Below are positions 46,723 through 56,600 of a stretch of DNA of 64,000 bases, one piece after another (within the stretch, counting starts at the first letter, position 1; each line of letters begins with the position of its first letter). The DNA comes from Plasticicumulans acidivorans. GTDB lineage: Bacteria > Pseudomonadota > Gammaproteobacteria > Competibacterales > Competibacteraceae. The notes under the pieces were generated by a model that searched no databases, had not been told where the DNA came from, and worked only from the letters and a program-made list of their open reading frames with translations. The stretch is taken from NCBI RefSeq assembly GCF_003182095.1, contig NZ_QGTJ01000006.1, forward strand, positions 1 to 64,000. The letters run 5' to 3'. Position numbers and translations under genes: made by a program.

Positions 46723-47223
46723 CTACGGGCAGCTGCCGGTGGCCGTCGTCTGCGCACGCACGATGCCGGCCGCGGTGATCGTCAGCACCTGTTCCTTCTG
46801 GCCGAGCGGTGAGGCGCTGCACAGCGTCAGGGTCGCCGGGGTCGTGCCGATGCCGATGGGCTGAAAGGCGAGGCTGGTGGCGCCACCAGCCTCGGTGAAG
46901 TGCAGGCCGCCGGGCAGCGCCTGCTCGCGGTAAACGACGGTGGTGCCGGCGATCACGATCCAGCCCTGCTGCCAGTTGCCGCTGCCGCAGCTGGTGCCGT
47001 CACTGGAGACACAGACCGACACCTGGGTATTGCGCTTGATGGCCTCGCTGCGGGCGAGCTGCACGCTGGAGGTAAAGCGCCCGGCGTAGGCGCTCAGCCG
47101 GTTGTTGACGATGATGTCCTCGAACGAGGGCACAGCGACCAGCAGCAGGATCGTCGCCACCACCAGCGTGATCATCAGTTCGAGCAGCGTGAAGCCGCGT
47201 GCCATGAGCCGTGAGTGAGTCAT
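46723..47223 (-). CDS. FimT/GspH-type minor pseudopilin
   Basis: A 166-residue prepilin with the type III leader and methylation motif RGFTLLELMITLVVATILLLVAVPSF. The rest is a GspH/FimT-like globular domain (NNRLSAYAGRFTSSVQLARSEAIKRNTQVSVC). It is the last gene of the minor pilin operon. The ATG at 47223 has AAGGA at proper distance; an ATG 6 bp upstream is less well placed. It would take part in the tip complex that primes type IV pilus assembly. Confidence 0.9.
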   Translation of the reverse strand: MTHSRLMARGFTLLELMITLVVATILLLVAVPSFEDIIVNNRLSAYAGRFTSSVQLARSEAIKRNTQVSVCVSSDGTSCGSGNWQQGWIVIAGTTVVYREQALPGGLHFTEAGGATSLAFQPIGIGTTPATLTLCSASPLGQKEQVLTITAAGIVRAQTTATGSCP

Positions 47224-47255
47224 ATGCATTCCTTGCGCGATTTAGGGACGGGTCA

Positions 47256-50200
47256 TCATTGCTGGATGTACCAGTACACCATCCCTTTGAGTTGTAGAGA
47301 TGAGGCCGTGGACTGCGGCAGATAGCTTTCCAGTGGCGAGTCGGCGTCCATGCCGATGACGAAGGGCACGGTCTGGCCGTCATCGAGGGTGACCAGGCCG
47401 GCCACCGGTGAGGGCGGCAGGCCGCCGCCGACGATTTCCTGCGAGCGGCTGGCGCTGCCGTCCTCGCTGCTGCTGTTGCCGAAGGCCGCGGCGGCGGTAG
47501 CGTAATTGATGTTGTAGACGCGCGCGGTGCCGAGGTTCGAGGTGCACACGCCGGGCGTGGCCACGGTCGGTGTATGCGTGCTGAAGGTCGTCGTGCCGTA
47601 CAGCGTGATCGCCGAGGTCACGACCTGCTCGTGGGCATTGAGGCTCAGATACCAGCCCTTGTCGGAGCTGGGGCTGTCGGCATCGTCGATGTGCTGTAGT
47701 GAATCCAGGCACAGCAGCGCGGCACCGCAGTGGTCGGTCTCGGTCGCCAGCCAGCCGCTGTTGCTCGGGTAGTCGCGCAGCATGAAAAAGTAGTTGTTGA
47801 CCGAGTAGGCCGAGGTGAAGCTGGCCAGCGGCTTCTCGCGGTCGCCGGAGCCGAGCAGCAGCACGTAGCCGCCGCTGTCTTCGAGCATGTCGGGGGCGAA
47901 CATGAACTTGCGGTTGGCGCTGCAGGCGTCCGCCGTGTCGCAGCCGAGCGCGGCGATGCGGGTGATGGTCCAGTCGGCCGGCGCCGTCGCGGCGAACGGC
48001 GTATTGGCGTTGACGCCGGACAGGCGGTAGACGTTGCCGCCGAGGTCGACGACGTAGGCCCAGCTGGCCAGGCCGTCGCTGTCGCTGATGACGAACACGT
48101 CGGCGACCACCGCGCGTTCGGTGTCGAACTGCTTGAGCAGCGTGCCGCTGTCGGCATCGACGACGTAGACGTGATTGCCCTTGGTCGCGCTGGTGCAGGT
48201 GTTGGGGTCGGCATCCTCGCAGCTGTCATAGCCGCCGCCGAAGATCAGCATCGGCAGTGGCGTCGGCGTGGTGGTGGCCTCGTGGCCTGCCGCTTTGATG
48301 ACTTTTGGCGCAGCCCAGGTCTGGCCGAGGCCGGAAAAGCCCGTCGAACAACCGCTGTCGTCGGTGGCATCCGGGCAGCCGAGCTTCCATTTCAGCGTCG
48401 GGCTGCTCGGTGTGGTGGTGATCGTCGAGACATCGAAGGCGTACATCACCCGGGCACCGCGGCGCATCGTCGCAAAGATCCAGGTGCTGCTGGCGTCGTG
48501 GTAGGCAGTCACCGGACCGTCGAAACCATAGGGTTTGGGCAGCGGCGTCGGTGAGGTCGTCGGGTTGCCGGCGTAGGAGATCTGCGTGCTGTTGTCGTGC
48601 AGGCGCTTGATCGACGGGTAGAACTCGGGCGCGATGAAGGCCCACAGCTCGTTGCCGGCCGCCGCGCCGGCGATGCTCGTCGTGCGGTTGCCGTTGACGG
48701 CGCGCAGGATGCCGTCGTTGGCGCCGTAGAACACCACGATCTGCGGACTGGCGTCGCTGCCGTAATTCACCGCCACCGGCCGCGAGTGGATGACATCGCC
48801 GTGGATCGACGGCCGTTGCTCGGTACTGGTGACGCCGTTGAGGTTTTCGTCGTCGACGTCGAGGCCGCGGGCCCAGCTGATCAGCGTGTCGCGCTCGCTG
48901 CTGCTGGCGGCACCGAGATCGCTGGTGCTGACGTGGGTGGAGTCGAAGGTGGTCAGCGCGGTGCAGGAGGCGAACGCCGCCGCGCAGGTGCGCAGCGTGC
49001 GCGTGGTGCTGGCGCGCAGCCGGTAGGCTTCACCGCCTTTCTCGACGATGTTGCCGTCGGGATAGTTGGAGGCATCTGAGCCGGCGACGCTCAGGCAGCC
49101 GCCCTGCGGCTTGAACGCCCAGTAGGTGTCGACCGTGCTCGGTGTCCAGAAACTGCGGGCGCACTCGGTGATGAAGCCGGTCGCGGAGTTGATGGCGCTG
49201 TTGCCGTCGGCATCCTGCGTGCGCAGCGTGCTGCCGACCAGGCCGAGCTTGTACTGCTTGAGGTTGCCGGCCCAGCGCGGCAGTGCGTCGGAATCCGGGC
49301 GGAACATGCCGACGTAGACCTGATTCAGGTAGGTGCCTTCAGTGTTGACACTGACCGGCAGGCTGACCGAGGCGAACACGCTGTTGACCGCCTGGATCTC
49401 GGAAAAAATCGTGTTCAGTGCGTTGCCGATCGCGGCGCTGCCGCTGCTCGTCGAGACATCGAAGTACTTGCCGCTGCTGACGTTGGCCATGCTGCGCAGC
49501 AGCGCGGTCCAGCCCGGCCCCTGGCCGGTGGTGACGCGGTTGACGTCGAGCGTGTAGGTGACGACTTCGAGGTTGCTGCGGTGCATGAAGCGCGCCCATT
49601 CGTCGCCGATATTGTCCTGCGAGCCGCTCGGCGAGATCGCAATCGTCGTCGTCGCGCCGCTGATGCCGGCGCTGGTGGCCGCCGCACTGAGCTGGTCGGT
49701 TGCCGTGCGCGTGTCGGAGGTGTTGTCCTGGACCGCGCCGTTGCTGATGTAAATGATGAAGTTCTTCGCGCAGCTGCCGGCGACGACCGGACTCAGGTAT
49801 TGCGTGGCGTTCTTGCTGGTCAGCGCGTTGCCGGCCAGCGCGTAGATCGCGTTGGACGCCGCGGTGCCCGAGGTGTTGCCGGTGTAGTCGGTCTTGACCT
49901 TCTGATTGCCCGCATACGGTTCGCCGCCCATGAAGTAGCGGTAGGCCTCGGTCATCGTCTTGCCGAGTTTGCCGCCGTTGGACTTGTCATTGAGGACGTG
50001 CAGGCTGTTGATCAGCGCCGCGTATTTGGGCTGGTTGCTGGCGTTGAGCGGGCGGATCGCCGCGCGCACGTAACCGCCGTCGACGTTGTTGTTGCCGCTG
50101 CCGGTTTCCGTGAACAGCATCAGACCGACGCGAAAGCGCGCGCTGCCGTCGTCGTTGACCGGCAGGCCGTTGAAGGTCGACACCAGCGCTGCGATCTCGT

Positions 50201-50378
50201 TGGTGAAGGCCGTGTTCCAGTTGGCGGTGTTGTCGAGAATGATCAGCACGTTGGGCGCGTCGCTGGAGGCGGCGTTGGGCTGCACGAACAGATCGATGTC
50301 TTCGGCCAGGGCGGCGCGCTGCAACAGGAGCAGGCTGATGGCCATCGCCAGCAGCAGGGCAGAAATGCGCTTGGTCAT
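47256..50378 (-). CDS. pilY1: PilY1/PilC-type pilus tip adhesin
   Basis: A 1040-residue secreted protein with signal peptide ISALLLAMAISLLLLQRAALA. A VWA-like N-terminal part (VLIILDNTANWNTAF; NFIIYISNGAV) is followed by a C-terminal PilC beta-propeller (VVFYGANDGILRAVNG, VMYAFDVST, GNHVYVVDADSGTLLKQFD, SWAYVVDLGGNVYRLSG). PilY1 sits at the pilus tip and is needed for pilus extension, adhesion and surface sensing. The Ca2+ loop usually found before DLxGN is reduced here (ISDSDGLASWAYVVDLGGN). The start has GGGAGAG upstream. Confidence 0.93.
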   Translation of the reverse strand: MTKRISALLLAMAISLLLLQRAALAEDIDLFVQPNAASSDAPNVLIILDNTANWNTAFTNEIAALVSTFNGLPVNDDGSARFRVGLMLFTETGSGNNNVDGGYVRAAIRPLNASNQPKYAALINSLHVLNDKSNGGKLGKTMTEAYRYFMGGEPYAGNQKVKTDYTGNTSGTAASNAIYALAGNALTSKNATQYLSPVVAGSCAKNFIIYISNGAVQDNTSDTRTATDQLSAAATSAGISGATTTIAISPSGSQDNIGDEWARFMHRSNLEVVTYTLDVNRVTTGQGPGWTALLRSMANVSSGKYFDVSTSSGSAAIGNALNTIFSEIQAVNSVFASVSLPVSVNTEGTYLNQVYVGMFRPDSDALPRWAGNLKQYKLGLVGSTLRTQDADGNSAINSATGFITECARSFWTPSTVDTYWAFKPQGGCLSVAGSDASNYPDGNIVEKGGEAYRLRASTTRTLRTCAAAFASCTALTTFDSTHVSTSDLGAASSSERDTLISWARGLDVDDENLNGVTSTEQRPSIHGDVIHSRPVAVNYGSDASPQIVVFYGANDGILRAVNGNRTTSIAGAAAGNELWAFIAPEFYPSIKRLHDNSTQISYAGNPTTSPTPLPKPYGFDGPVTAYHDASSTWIFATMRRGARVMYAFDVSTITTTPSSPTLKWKLGCPDATDDSGCSTGFSGLGQTWAAPKVIKAAGHEATTTPTPLPMLIFGGGYDSCEDADPNTCTSATKGNHVYVVDADSGTLLKQFDTERAVVADVFVISDSDGLASWAYVVDLGGNVYRLSGVNANTPFAATAPADWTITRIAALGCDTADACSANRKFMFAPDMLEDSGGYVLLLGSGDREKPLASFTSAYSVNNYFFMLRDYPSNSGWLATETDHCGAALLCLDSLQHIDDADSPSSDKGWYLSLNAHEQVVTSAITLYGTTTFSTHTPTVATPGVCTSNLGTARVYNINYATAAAAFGNSSSEDGSASRSQEIVGGGLPPSPVAGLVTLDDGQTVPFVIGMDADSPLESYLPQSTASSLQLKGMVYWYIQQ

Positions 50379-50428
50379 GATGACTCTCCCATCGAGCGCG
50401 CGCGTGAAGAAGCGGATTCGGAACATGG

Positions 50429-50920
50429 TTATGGGCACACCGCCAGCTTCTGTGCCTGCGACAGCAGCCGGCGCACGCCGCTGCGGATCTGCACGGCGGT
50501 GGCGGTGTTGTCGGTGTCGCTGACACTGGCGTCGATTTCCCAGATCGAGTGCCAGCTGGTACTGGCTGACAGCGCGCTCGGCAGCGACAGGCTGCTCGGC
50601 GCCGCGCTGCCGGCCTGCCAGGCACGTACGCACTGGGGCTGGGCGACCGTGACGGTGAAGTCGGTCACGCCGTCGTCATCGAGATCGACCGCGATGGTTT
50701 CCGCCGTCGGATCGTCGACGAAGGCCGAACCGATGACCTGCTGGATCGCCTTGTTGGCGGCGGCGATGGCCTGCTCGCGGAACTGCATGTTGCCGACCGC
50801 GGTGAGGTTGCTGGAGCTCAGCGTCAGGCCGGTCAGCGTCATCATCGTGATCAGTATCAGCATCAGCAGGGCGATGACCAGCGTGGTGCCGCGCTGGTGG
50901 CGGTGCGCACAGGCGTTCAT
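50429..50920 (-). CDS. pilX: PilX-type minor pilin
   Basis: A 163-residue protein with the N-terminal prepilin-like block RGTTLVIALLMLILITMMTLTGL and the PilX feature of a membrane helix followed by REQAIAAANKAIQQV. It has two Cys near the C-terminal half (QPQCVRAWQ; LAVCP). It lies between pilW and pilY1, overlapping the pilW stop (ATGA). Confidence 0.88.
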   Translation of the reverse strand: MNACAHRHQRGTTLVIALLMLILITMMTLTGLTLSSSNLTAVGNMQFREQAIAAANKAIQQVIGSAFVDDPTAETIAVDLDDDGVTDFTVTVAQPQCVRAWQAGSAAPSSLSLPSALSASTSWHSIWEIDASVSDTDNTATAVQIRSGVRRLLSQAQKLAVCP

Positions 50921-52074
50921 GGCGACTCCCGGCGGCTGGCAACGTTGGGCAGGCGCACACTGGCTGCATAGACATGGCGCATGTAGTGATCGCCGAAGGG
51001 GCCGAGCGTGGTGTTGCCGAGCGTGTAAGCCTTGCTGTCGGTGTAGGTGGGGCTCGGCTGGCGGGCGCGGGCGAGTACGTAGAGGCGCAGCGCGGTGACG
51101 TTGGTCAGCTGCGCGGCGCTGCACGGGCTGGCCGAGGTGCAGCGCACGAAGCTGCCGTCCGGCACGCCGTCGCCGCGATTGGTCGGCAGCGTGTTCTGCG
51201 TATCGTCGCTGTCCGTGGCACAGGTGCTCGGGTTGATGCGGGCGATGGCCTGCGTGTAGTCGACCGGCGTCGCCGGGGCGCAGCGGCTGCTGAAGCCGTC
51301 GATGCCGACTTCGACGCGGAAGCCCTCGATGCCGGTGATCAGCGGTACCGCGCTCTGGTGCGCCAGCGCGCCGGCGGCGAGATCGAAGTCGGCGCGCATC
51401 AGCGTCGGGATGCCGTCGCCAACGGTGAAGGCGTAGTCGCGCACGTAATAAATGCGGGACAGGAAGCGGCGCTTGTCGGCGAGCGTCGAGCAGTCGCGCT
51501 TGTGCAGCGTGAAGCCGCTGGTCGCGAGCACGTAGCGGGTGGTCTCGCTGGCGCACAGCGAGGCCTGCATGTACAGCCGGCCGCTGACATCGGCGTCGCA
51601 GTGCGCGTCGCCGGGCACGCAGGTTTCCGCGTGACGCACGACCAGCACGTCGGTATTGGCCTGCCGGTGCTGCAGGATGCCGCTGCAGACGCTCGCATCG
51701 TCATACACCTGCAGCGGAATGCCGATCAGATCGTTGACGTAGGCCGTCGTCCACGAGGCGAAGGCCAGACAGGGGTCGGGTACGCCGGTGGGCACGTCGG
51801 TCGGCACGCTGGATAAGGTCTGATCGTCGAACTGCGGTACGTAGGCGCCCCAGAACGCGGCGTGCACCACGTCGCTTTCCATCAGCTGGATGGCGAAGCG
51901 GCCGTCCTCGATCATGTTGTTGGCATTGACCAGCTCGCTGCTGGTGCGGCTGCTGTTCAGATAAAAACTGATCAGCGCAACGACCAGCAGCATGCCGAGC
52001 GTGACCGACAGCATCAGCTCGATCAGGCTGAGGCCGCGCTGGCGCGGACGGGCGACGGACGGGCGCGCGTTCAT
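50917..52074 (-). CDS. pilW: PilW-type minor pilin
   Basis: A 385-residue prepilin with RGLSLIELMLSVTLGMLLVVALISFYLNSSRTSSELVNANNMIEDGRFAIQLMESDV, typical of PilW. A large Cys-rich globular domain follows. PilW is part of the minor pilin tip complex with PilV, PilX and PilY1. Its ATG overlaps the pilV stop. Confidence 0.9.
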   Translation of the reverse strand: MNARPSVARPRQRGLSLIELMLSVTLGMLLVVALISFYLNSSRTSSELVNANNMIEDGRFAIQLMESDVVHAAFWGAYVPQFDDQTLSSVPTDVPTGVPDPCLAFASWTTAYVNDLIGIPLQVYDDASVCSGILQHRQANTDVLVVRHAETCVPGDAHCDADVSGRLYMQASLCASETTRYVLATSGFTLHKRDCSTLADKRRFLSRIYYVRDYAFTVGDGIPTLMRADFDLAAGALAHQSAVPLITGIEGFRVEVGIDGFSSRCAPATPVDYTQAIARINPSTCATDSDDTQNTLPTNRGDGVPDGSFVRCTSASPCSAAQLTNVTALRLYVLARARQPSPTYTDSKAYTLGNTTLGPFGDHYMRHVYAASVRLPNVASRRESP

Positions 52075-52652
52075 GTCAGCGGCGCGATGCGTACGACGGT
52101 GGTCAGCGCGCGGCGGCACAGGTCTGCCGTGCAGGCGGTGCCGCCGTCGTAGAGGCCCTGTCCGCAGCCCACGCTGCTCGGCGGGGCCGATACCGGGGTC
52201 AGGCCCTGCCAGACCACGGTGACCATGTATTCGTTGCTGCCGAGCGCCTCGACGCAGCCGCGTCCGCTGACGAGCGCACCGACCCGGCTGCCGGAGGCGG
52301 TTTCCGCGGCGCCCTGCAGCGCCGCACACCACTGGCTGGCGTCGAGCTGCTGGCGGGTCGAGGAGGCGTCGGTGCTCGCGCAGGTGGTGCCGCTGCCGAG
52401 CGGCGAGCTGGTCACGTAGCTGCTGGCGGCATAGCGGTTGGTGGCGATGCGGCTGGCCATGTCCTTGAGCAGCATCAGCGCCTGCGCCCGCTGGTAGGTC
52501 TCGATCTCGGCCACCTGCAGGCGCGCTGTCAGGCCGTTGAGACCGAACAGGCCGAAGCTCAGCACGGCGATGGTCACCACCACCTCAAGCAGCGAGGTGC
52601 CGTGCTGGCGGTGGGGGTTGTGATACTGCGAATGCATGATGCGGCGGCTCAT
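52071..52652 (-). CDS. pilV: PilV-type minor pilin
   Basis: A 193-residue prepilin with HGTSLLEVVVTIAVLSFGLFGLNGLTARLQVAEIETYQRAQALMLLKDMASRI, the hallmark of PilV. The leader peptide includes MHSQYHNPHRQHG. An ATG at 52664 overlapping pilE is an alternative start. Four or more Cys in the C-terminal half probably form disulfides. Confidence 0.88.
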   Translation of the reverse strand: MSRRIMHSQYHNPHRQHGTSLLEVVVTIAVLSFGLFGLNGLTARLQVAEIETYQRAQALMLLKDMASRIATNRYAASSYVTSSPLGSGTTCASTDASSTRQQLDASQWCAALQGAAETASGSRVGALVSGRGCVEALGSNEYMVTVVWQGLTPVSAPPSSVGCGQGLYDGGTACTADLCRRALTTVVRIAPLT

Positions 52653-52657
52653 GATGC

Positions 52658-53056
52658 TTACCATTTGTCCGCCGGCGACTTCACGCCGGCGCTGTTCAGC
52701 GTCAGCGCGCCGTCGGACGCCTGTGTACCGCTGGGTGTGAAGGTGATGATGTAGCCCGGCGGGGGGCCTGCCTGCAGCGTGATCGTGAAGCTGTAAAACG
52801 CCGCCACCTCGCTCGGCAGAGCGTAGCCGCTGGCGGTCAGCGTGGCGGCGGCGGCGTAGGTCCGGGTCGCCAGAAAGTACTGCTGCTCGCGGTTGGCGAT
52901 ATCCATCATCTGCGCCTGCGCGGCGCTGCGATGGCTGCGGATCATGTACTGCCGGTAACTCGGCAGCGCGACCACCGCGAGAATCGCGGTAATGGCCATG
53001 GCGATGACCAGTTCTATGAGAGAAAAGCCCCGGCTCCGGCGGGGAGGATTATTCAT
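52658..53056 (-). CDS. pilE: PilE-type minor pilin
   Basis: A 132-residue prepilin with RGFSLIELVIAMAITAILAVVALPSYRQYMIRSHRSAAQAQMMDIANREQQYFLATRTYA, typical of PilE-like minor pilins. It is the first gene of the operon, with AGGAG before the ATG. In pseudomonads pilE is usually the last gene after pilY1; here it leads, and a FimT-like gene is last. Confidence 0.9.
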   Translation of the reverse strand: MNNPPRRSRGFSLIELVIAMAITAILAVVALPSYRQYMIRSHRSAAQAQMMDIANREQQYFLATRTYAAAATLTASGYALPSEVAAFYSFTITLQAGPPPGYIITFTPSGTQASDGALTLNSAGVKSPADKW

Positions 53057-53604
53057 GGCCTGCTCCTGCTGAGCGCGGTGGTGAATCGCTCGCCATTTGC
53101 GTGCATGAACAAATAGTAAATGTTGAAGCTGCTGAAATAATGGAAATGAACACGACGAAACAATATGTTGCCCGGGATGGCGGAGGCTTTCGCGAGATGA
53201 CTGCGCGATGCGCAGTACGCAGCCTGATCGCCGTAATTGACGCGATTTTCCGGTGAATTCGTCGCTGTTTCGTGCATGTGCGGAGTGTCGTTGCGTGATG
53301 ACCCGCGTTCGCGTCCACTGCGGCACACCGGCCATTTAATTAAAAAAAATCCATGTTTATTTTTATCGCCAGAATTCTTTAATCGAGCGTGATCTGCATC
53401 ACACTTTAGGGTGCGCACGGCTTCGTGTGCGCAAGGGCAGGCAAGGCAGCCTGGCGGCCTGTCGGAGGGCGCCGCCACGCTGTGTGCACACGCGGGAGGG
53501 GCGGGTGCGCGCGACCTTCGCGGCCGGTCGTGCCGCTCGCAGCCGCCGGTCGTGGCCGGGTCGTATATGCTGCGATCCCTCACGGTTTTTGGGGTTGATG
53601 GCCG
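53057..53604. other. 548-bp divergent intergenic region pilE/c-di-GMP gene
   Basis: No gene is visible. The part nearest pilE and the stretch 53335-53385 are AT-rich. It holds a CRP/Vfr-like site at 53388 and, just after it, an imperfect hairpin of GTGCGCAC type near 53410-53432 without a T-run. Confidence 0.5.
53388..53403. promoter_or_regulatory. CRP/Vfr-like binding site
   Basis: CGTGA-tctgca-TCACA matches the CRP consensus TGTGA-N6-TCACA with one mismatch. It lies between the divergent pilin operon and the GGDEF-EAL gene. Vfr, the pseudomonad CRP homologue, controls type IV pili, so the site fits its context. Confidence 0.5.
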
Positions 53605-53631
53605 ATGCCACTGCCGGGCGCGCGCAGGCGC

Positions 53632-56600
53632 ATGACGACACTGAGGACGAAGCTCTGGCTACTGACGGCTGCCGCGCTGTGCTGTGTGATGCTGCTCGAA
53701 GTCGTCCTCGGCATGACGAGCATCGAGCATCGTATCGAGCAGGGGTTTACGCGCAGTGCGCGCGACATCCAGCAGTTGCTGACGGCGACGCGTGACGTCT
53801 ATCGCGAGCAGTTCCTGAACGGTGATGTCAGCGTGGCGGAGCTGACGCACGGTTTTCTGCCCGCGCACGTCACCGCCCGCCTCGCTGAAGCTTTCGTGCA
53901 TGAAGGCGAGCTCAGCGCCAATCCGCTGCGTTTTCGCACCGCCTCGCCGCAGCCGCTCAACCCGGAGAATCGGGCCGATGCGGCAGAGCTCGCCGCGATC
54001 GACTGGTTTCGCACGCATCCGATGGCCAGCGAGCGTGTCGAGCGCATCAAGACGCCGGGCAGCTGTGACGAGTTGCGCTACACCGCACCGATCCGCATCG
54101 AGGCCTACTGCCTGCAATGTCATCGCGGCTGGCCCGGCACCACCGGCCTGCGTGTCGGCGACATCGGCGGTGTGACCAGCATCCGCATGCCGGTCGATGC
54201 CATCCGTCATCACGAATACAGGGAATGGCTGCTGGCCTTCGCCAGTCGTGCCGCCGGTTACGTGGTGCTGCTCGGCCTGCTCGGCGCCTTTCTCGATCGT
54301 GTGTTGACCCGCCGTCTGAGCCGGCTGGAGACCTCGACGCGGGCGCTGGCCGCCGGTGATTACGCAGTGCGCTGCGCGGTCGACGGTCATGACGAGATCG
54401 CTTCGCTGTCGACCGCCTTCAATGTGATGGCCGGCGCCGTGCAGTCGCGCTCGGCGGAAAGTGAAGCGGCGATCGCGCAGCAGCGCTACCTGCTCGACAG
54501 CAGCCCGCTGCCGATGTGGGTGCATGACCTGGTCGGCCTGCGCTTCATCTACGTCAATGACGCCGCCGTGGCGCTCTACGGTTACTCGCGCGCCGAGTTC
54601 CTGGCGATGCGGGTGGATCAGCTCTACATCGCCGAGGACATTCCGGCGCTGATGCGGCGCATGGCCGAGCTCGACGATCAGCCGATGGAGCGTCAGGTCC
54701 GTCACCGACGCAAGGACGGCACGCTGGTGGATCTCGCGCTGTGGTCGCGGCCGCTGCTGCTCGACGGCCGTCAGGTACGCCTGGTGCTGGTGCAGGACAT
54801 CACCGAGCGCCGGCGCATGGAAGAAGCCCTGCAGCTGTCGCAGATCAAGTTCGCGACGATCTTCCGCACCTCGCCGGACCTGATCGCGATCACCGATCGC
54901 CAGAGCGGGCGCTTCCTCGACGTCAACGATGCCTTCAGCCGCATCATGGGTTACGCCAAGGCGGAGGTCGTCGGTCGCACCTCGGCGGAGCTCGGCACCT
55001 GGGGTACTGCCGACAGCCGTCGGCTGATGGTCGAGTCGCTCGGCCAGGCGACGCGGCTGATGAACTTCCAGACACTGTTCCGGCGCAAGGACGGCGAGGT
55101 ATTCCCGGCGCTGCTGTCGCTGGAGGCGGTGCGCATCGGCGAGCAGGACTGCTTCATCATCTCGGCGCGTGACATCACCGAGCGCATTGCCGTCGAACAG
55201 GCACTGCGCGAGAGCGAAGCCAAGTTCCACACGATGGTCGACTGGACCTACAACTGGGAATACTGGACGCGGCCGGAGGGCGGGTTTCGCTATATGAGCC
55301 CGTCGGTCGAGCGCATCACCGGCTATACCGTCGATGATTTCCAGCGCAGTCCGGGTCTGCTCGATGCCATCGTGCATCCGGACGATCGCCACATCTGGGA
55401 GCGGCACCTGTGCGGTTCTACGCAGACCGGTGAGGACAGCAGCGTCGTCGACATGCAGCTGCGCATCCTCTGCCGCCACGGTGTCGTGCGCTGGATCGCG
55501 CACACCTGCCGGCCGGTCACCGATGAGGCCGGGCACTTCGCCGGCCGCCGCGTCACCGTGCGCGACATCACCACGCAGAAGGCGGCCGAGGATGAAATCC
55601 GCGAACTGGCCTTCTACGACACGCTCACGCACCTGCCGAACCGGCGTCGCCTGCTCGAACAGGTGCAGCATGCCGTGGCCGCCAGCCAGCGCAGCGGGGA
55701 GTTCGGCGCGCTGATCATGCTCGACATCGATTACTTCAAGAAGCTCAACGACACGCAGGGCCATGCGGTCGGCGATCGCATGCTGGTCGAGGTCGGCCGC
55801 CGGCTGCGTTGCTGCGTGCGCCAGCAGGACATGGTGGCGCGGCTCGGCGGCGACGAGTTCGTCGTGCTGCTCGAAGGGCTCGGTACCGGCGAGGCGAGCG
55901 CCGTCACCCATGCCGATGCCGCCGCCGAGAAAATCCGCACCGCGTTGTGCGCGCCGTATCTGTTCGGTCAGGGCTGTGCGCCGTTTCATTCCTCGCCGAG
56001 CATGGGGCTGACGCTGTTCTGCGGCGGCCAGGCCTCGGTCGAGGTGCTGCTCAAGCAGGCGGACGTGGCGCTTTATCAGGCCAAGGACGCCGGGCGCAAC
56101 AGCATCCGCTTTTTCAATCCGCGCATGCAGGCGACGCTGGATGCGCGCATGAAGCTCGAATCGGCGCTGCGCGAAGGGCTGGATCGCGGTGAATTCCGCC
56201 TCTATTACCAGCCGCAGGTCGATCGCGACGGCCGCCTGATCGGGGCCGAGGCGCTGCTGCGCTGGTTCCCGGACGGCCAGCTGGTCGGCCCCGACCAGTT
56301 CATTCCGCTCGCCGAGGAAACCGGTCTGATCGTGCCGCTCGGCCAGTGGGTGCTCGATGCCGCCTGTGCCCAGCTCAGCCGCTGGCAGCAGGACGAGGCG
56401 ACGCGCCATCTGCAGCTGGCGGTCAATGTCAGCGCCCGCCAGTTCCATGAGGCGGACTTCGTCGAGCGCGTGCGTCACAGCGTCGAGGCGAGCGGCATCG
56501 ATGCCTGCGGGCTCAAGCTCGAACTCACCGAAAGCGTGGTGCTGGAGCACGTCGAGGAAGTCGTCAACCGCATGCACGTGCTGCACGAACTCGGTGTGCG

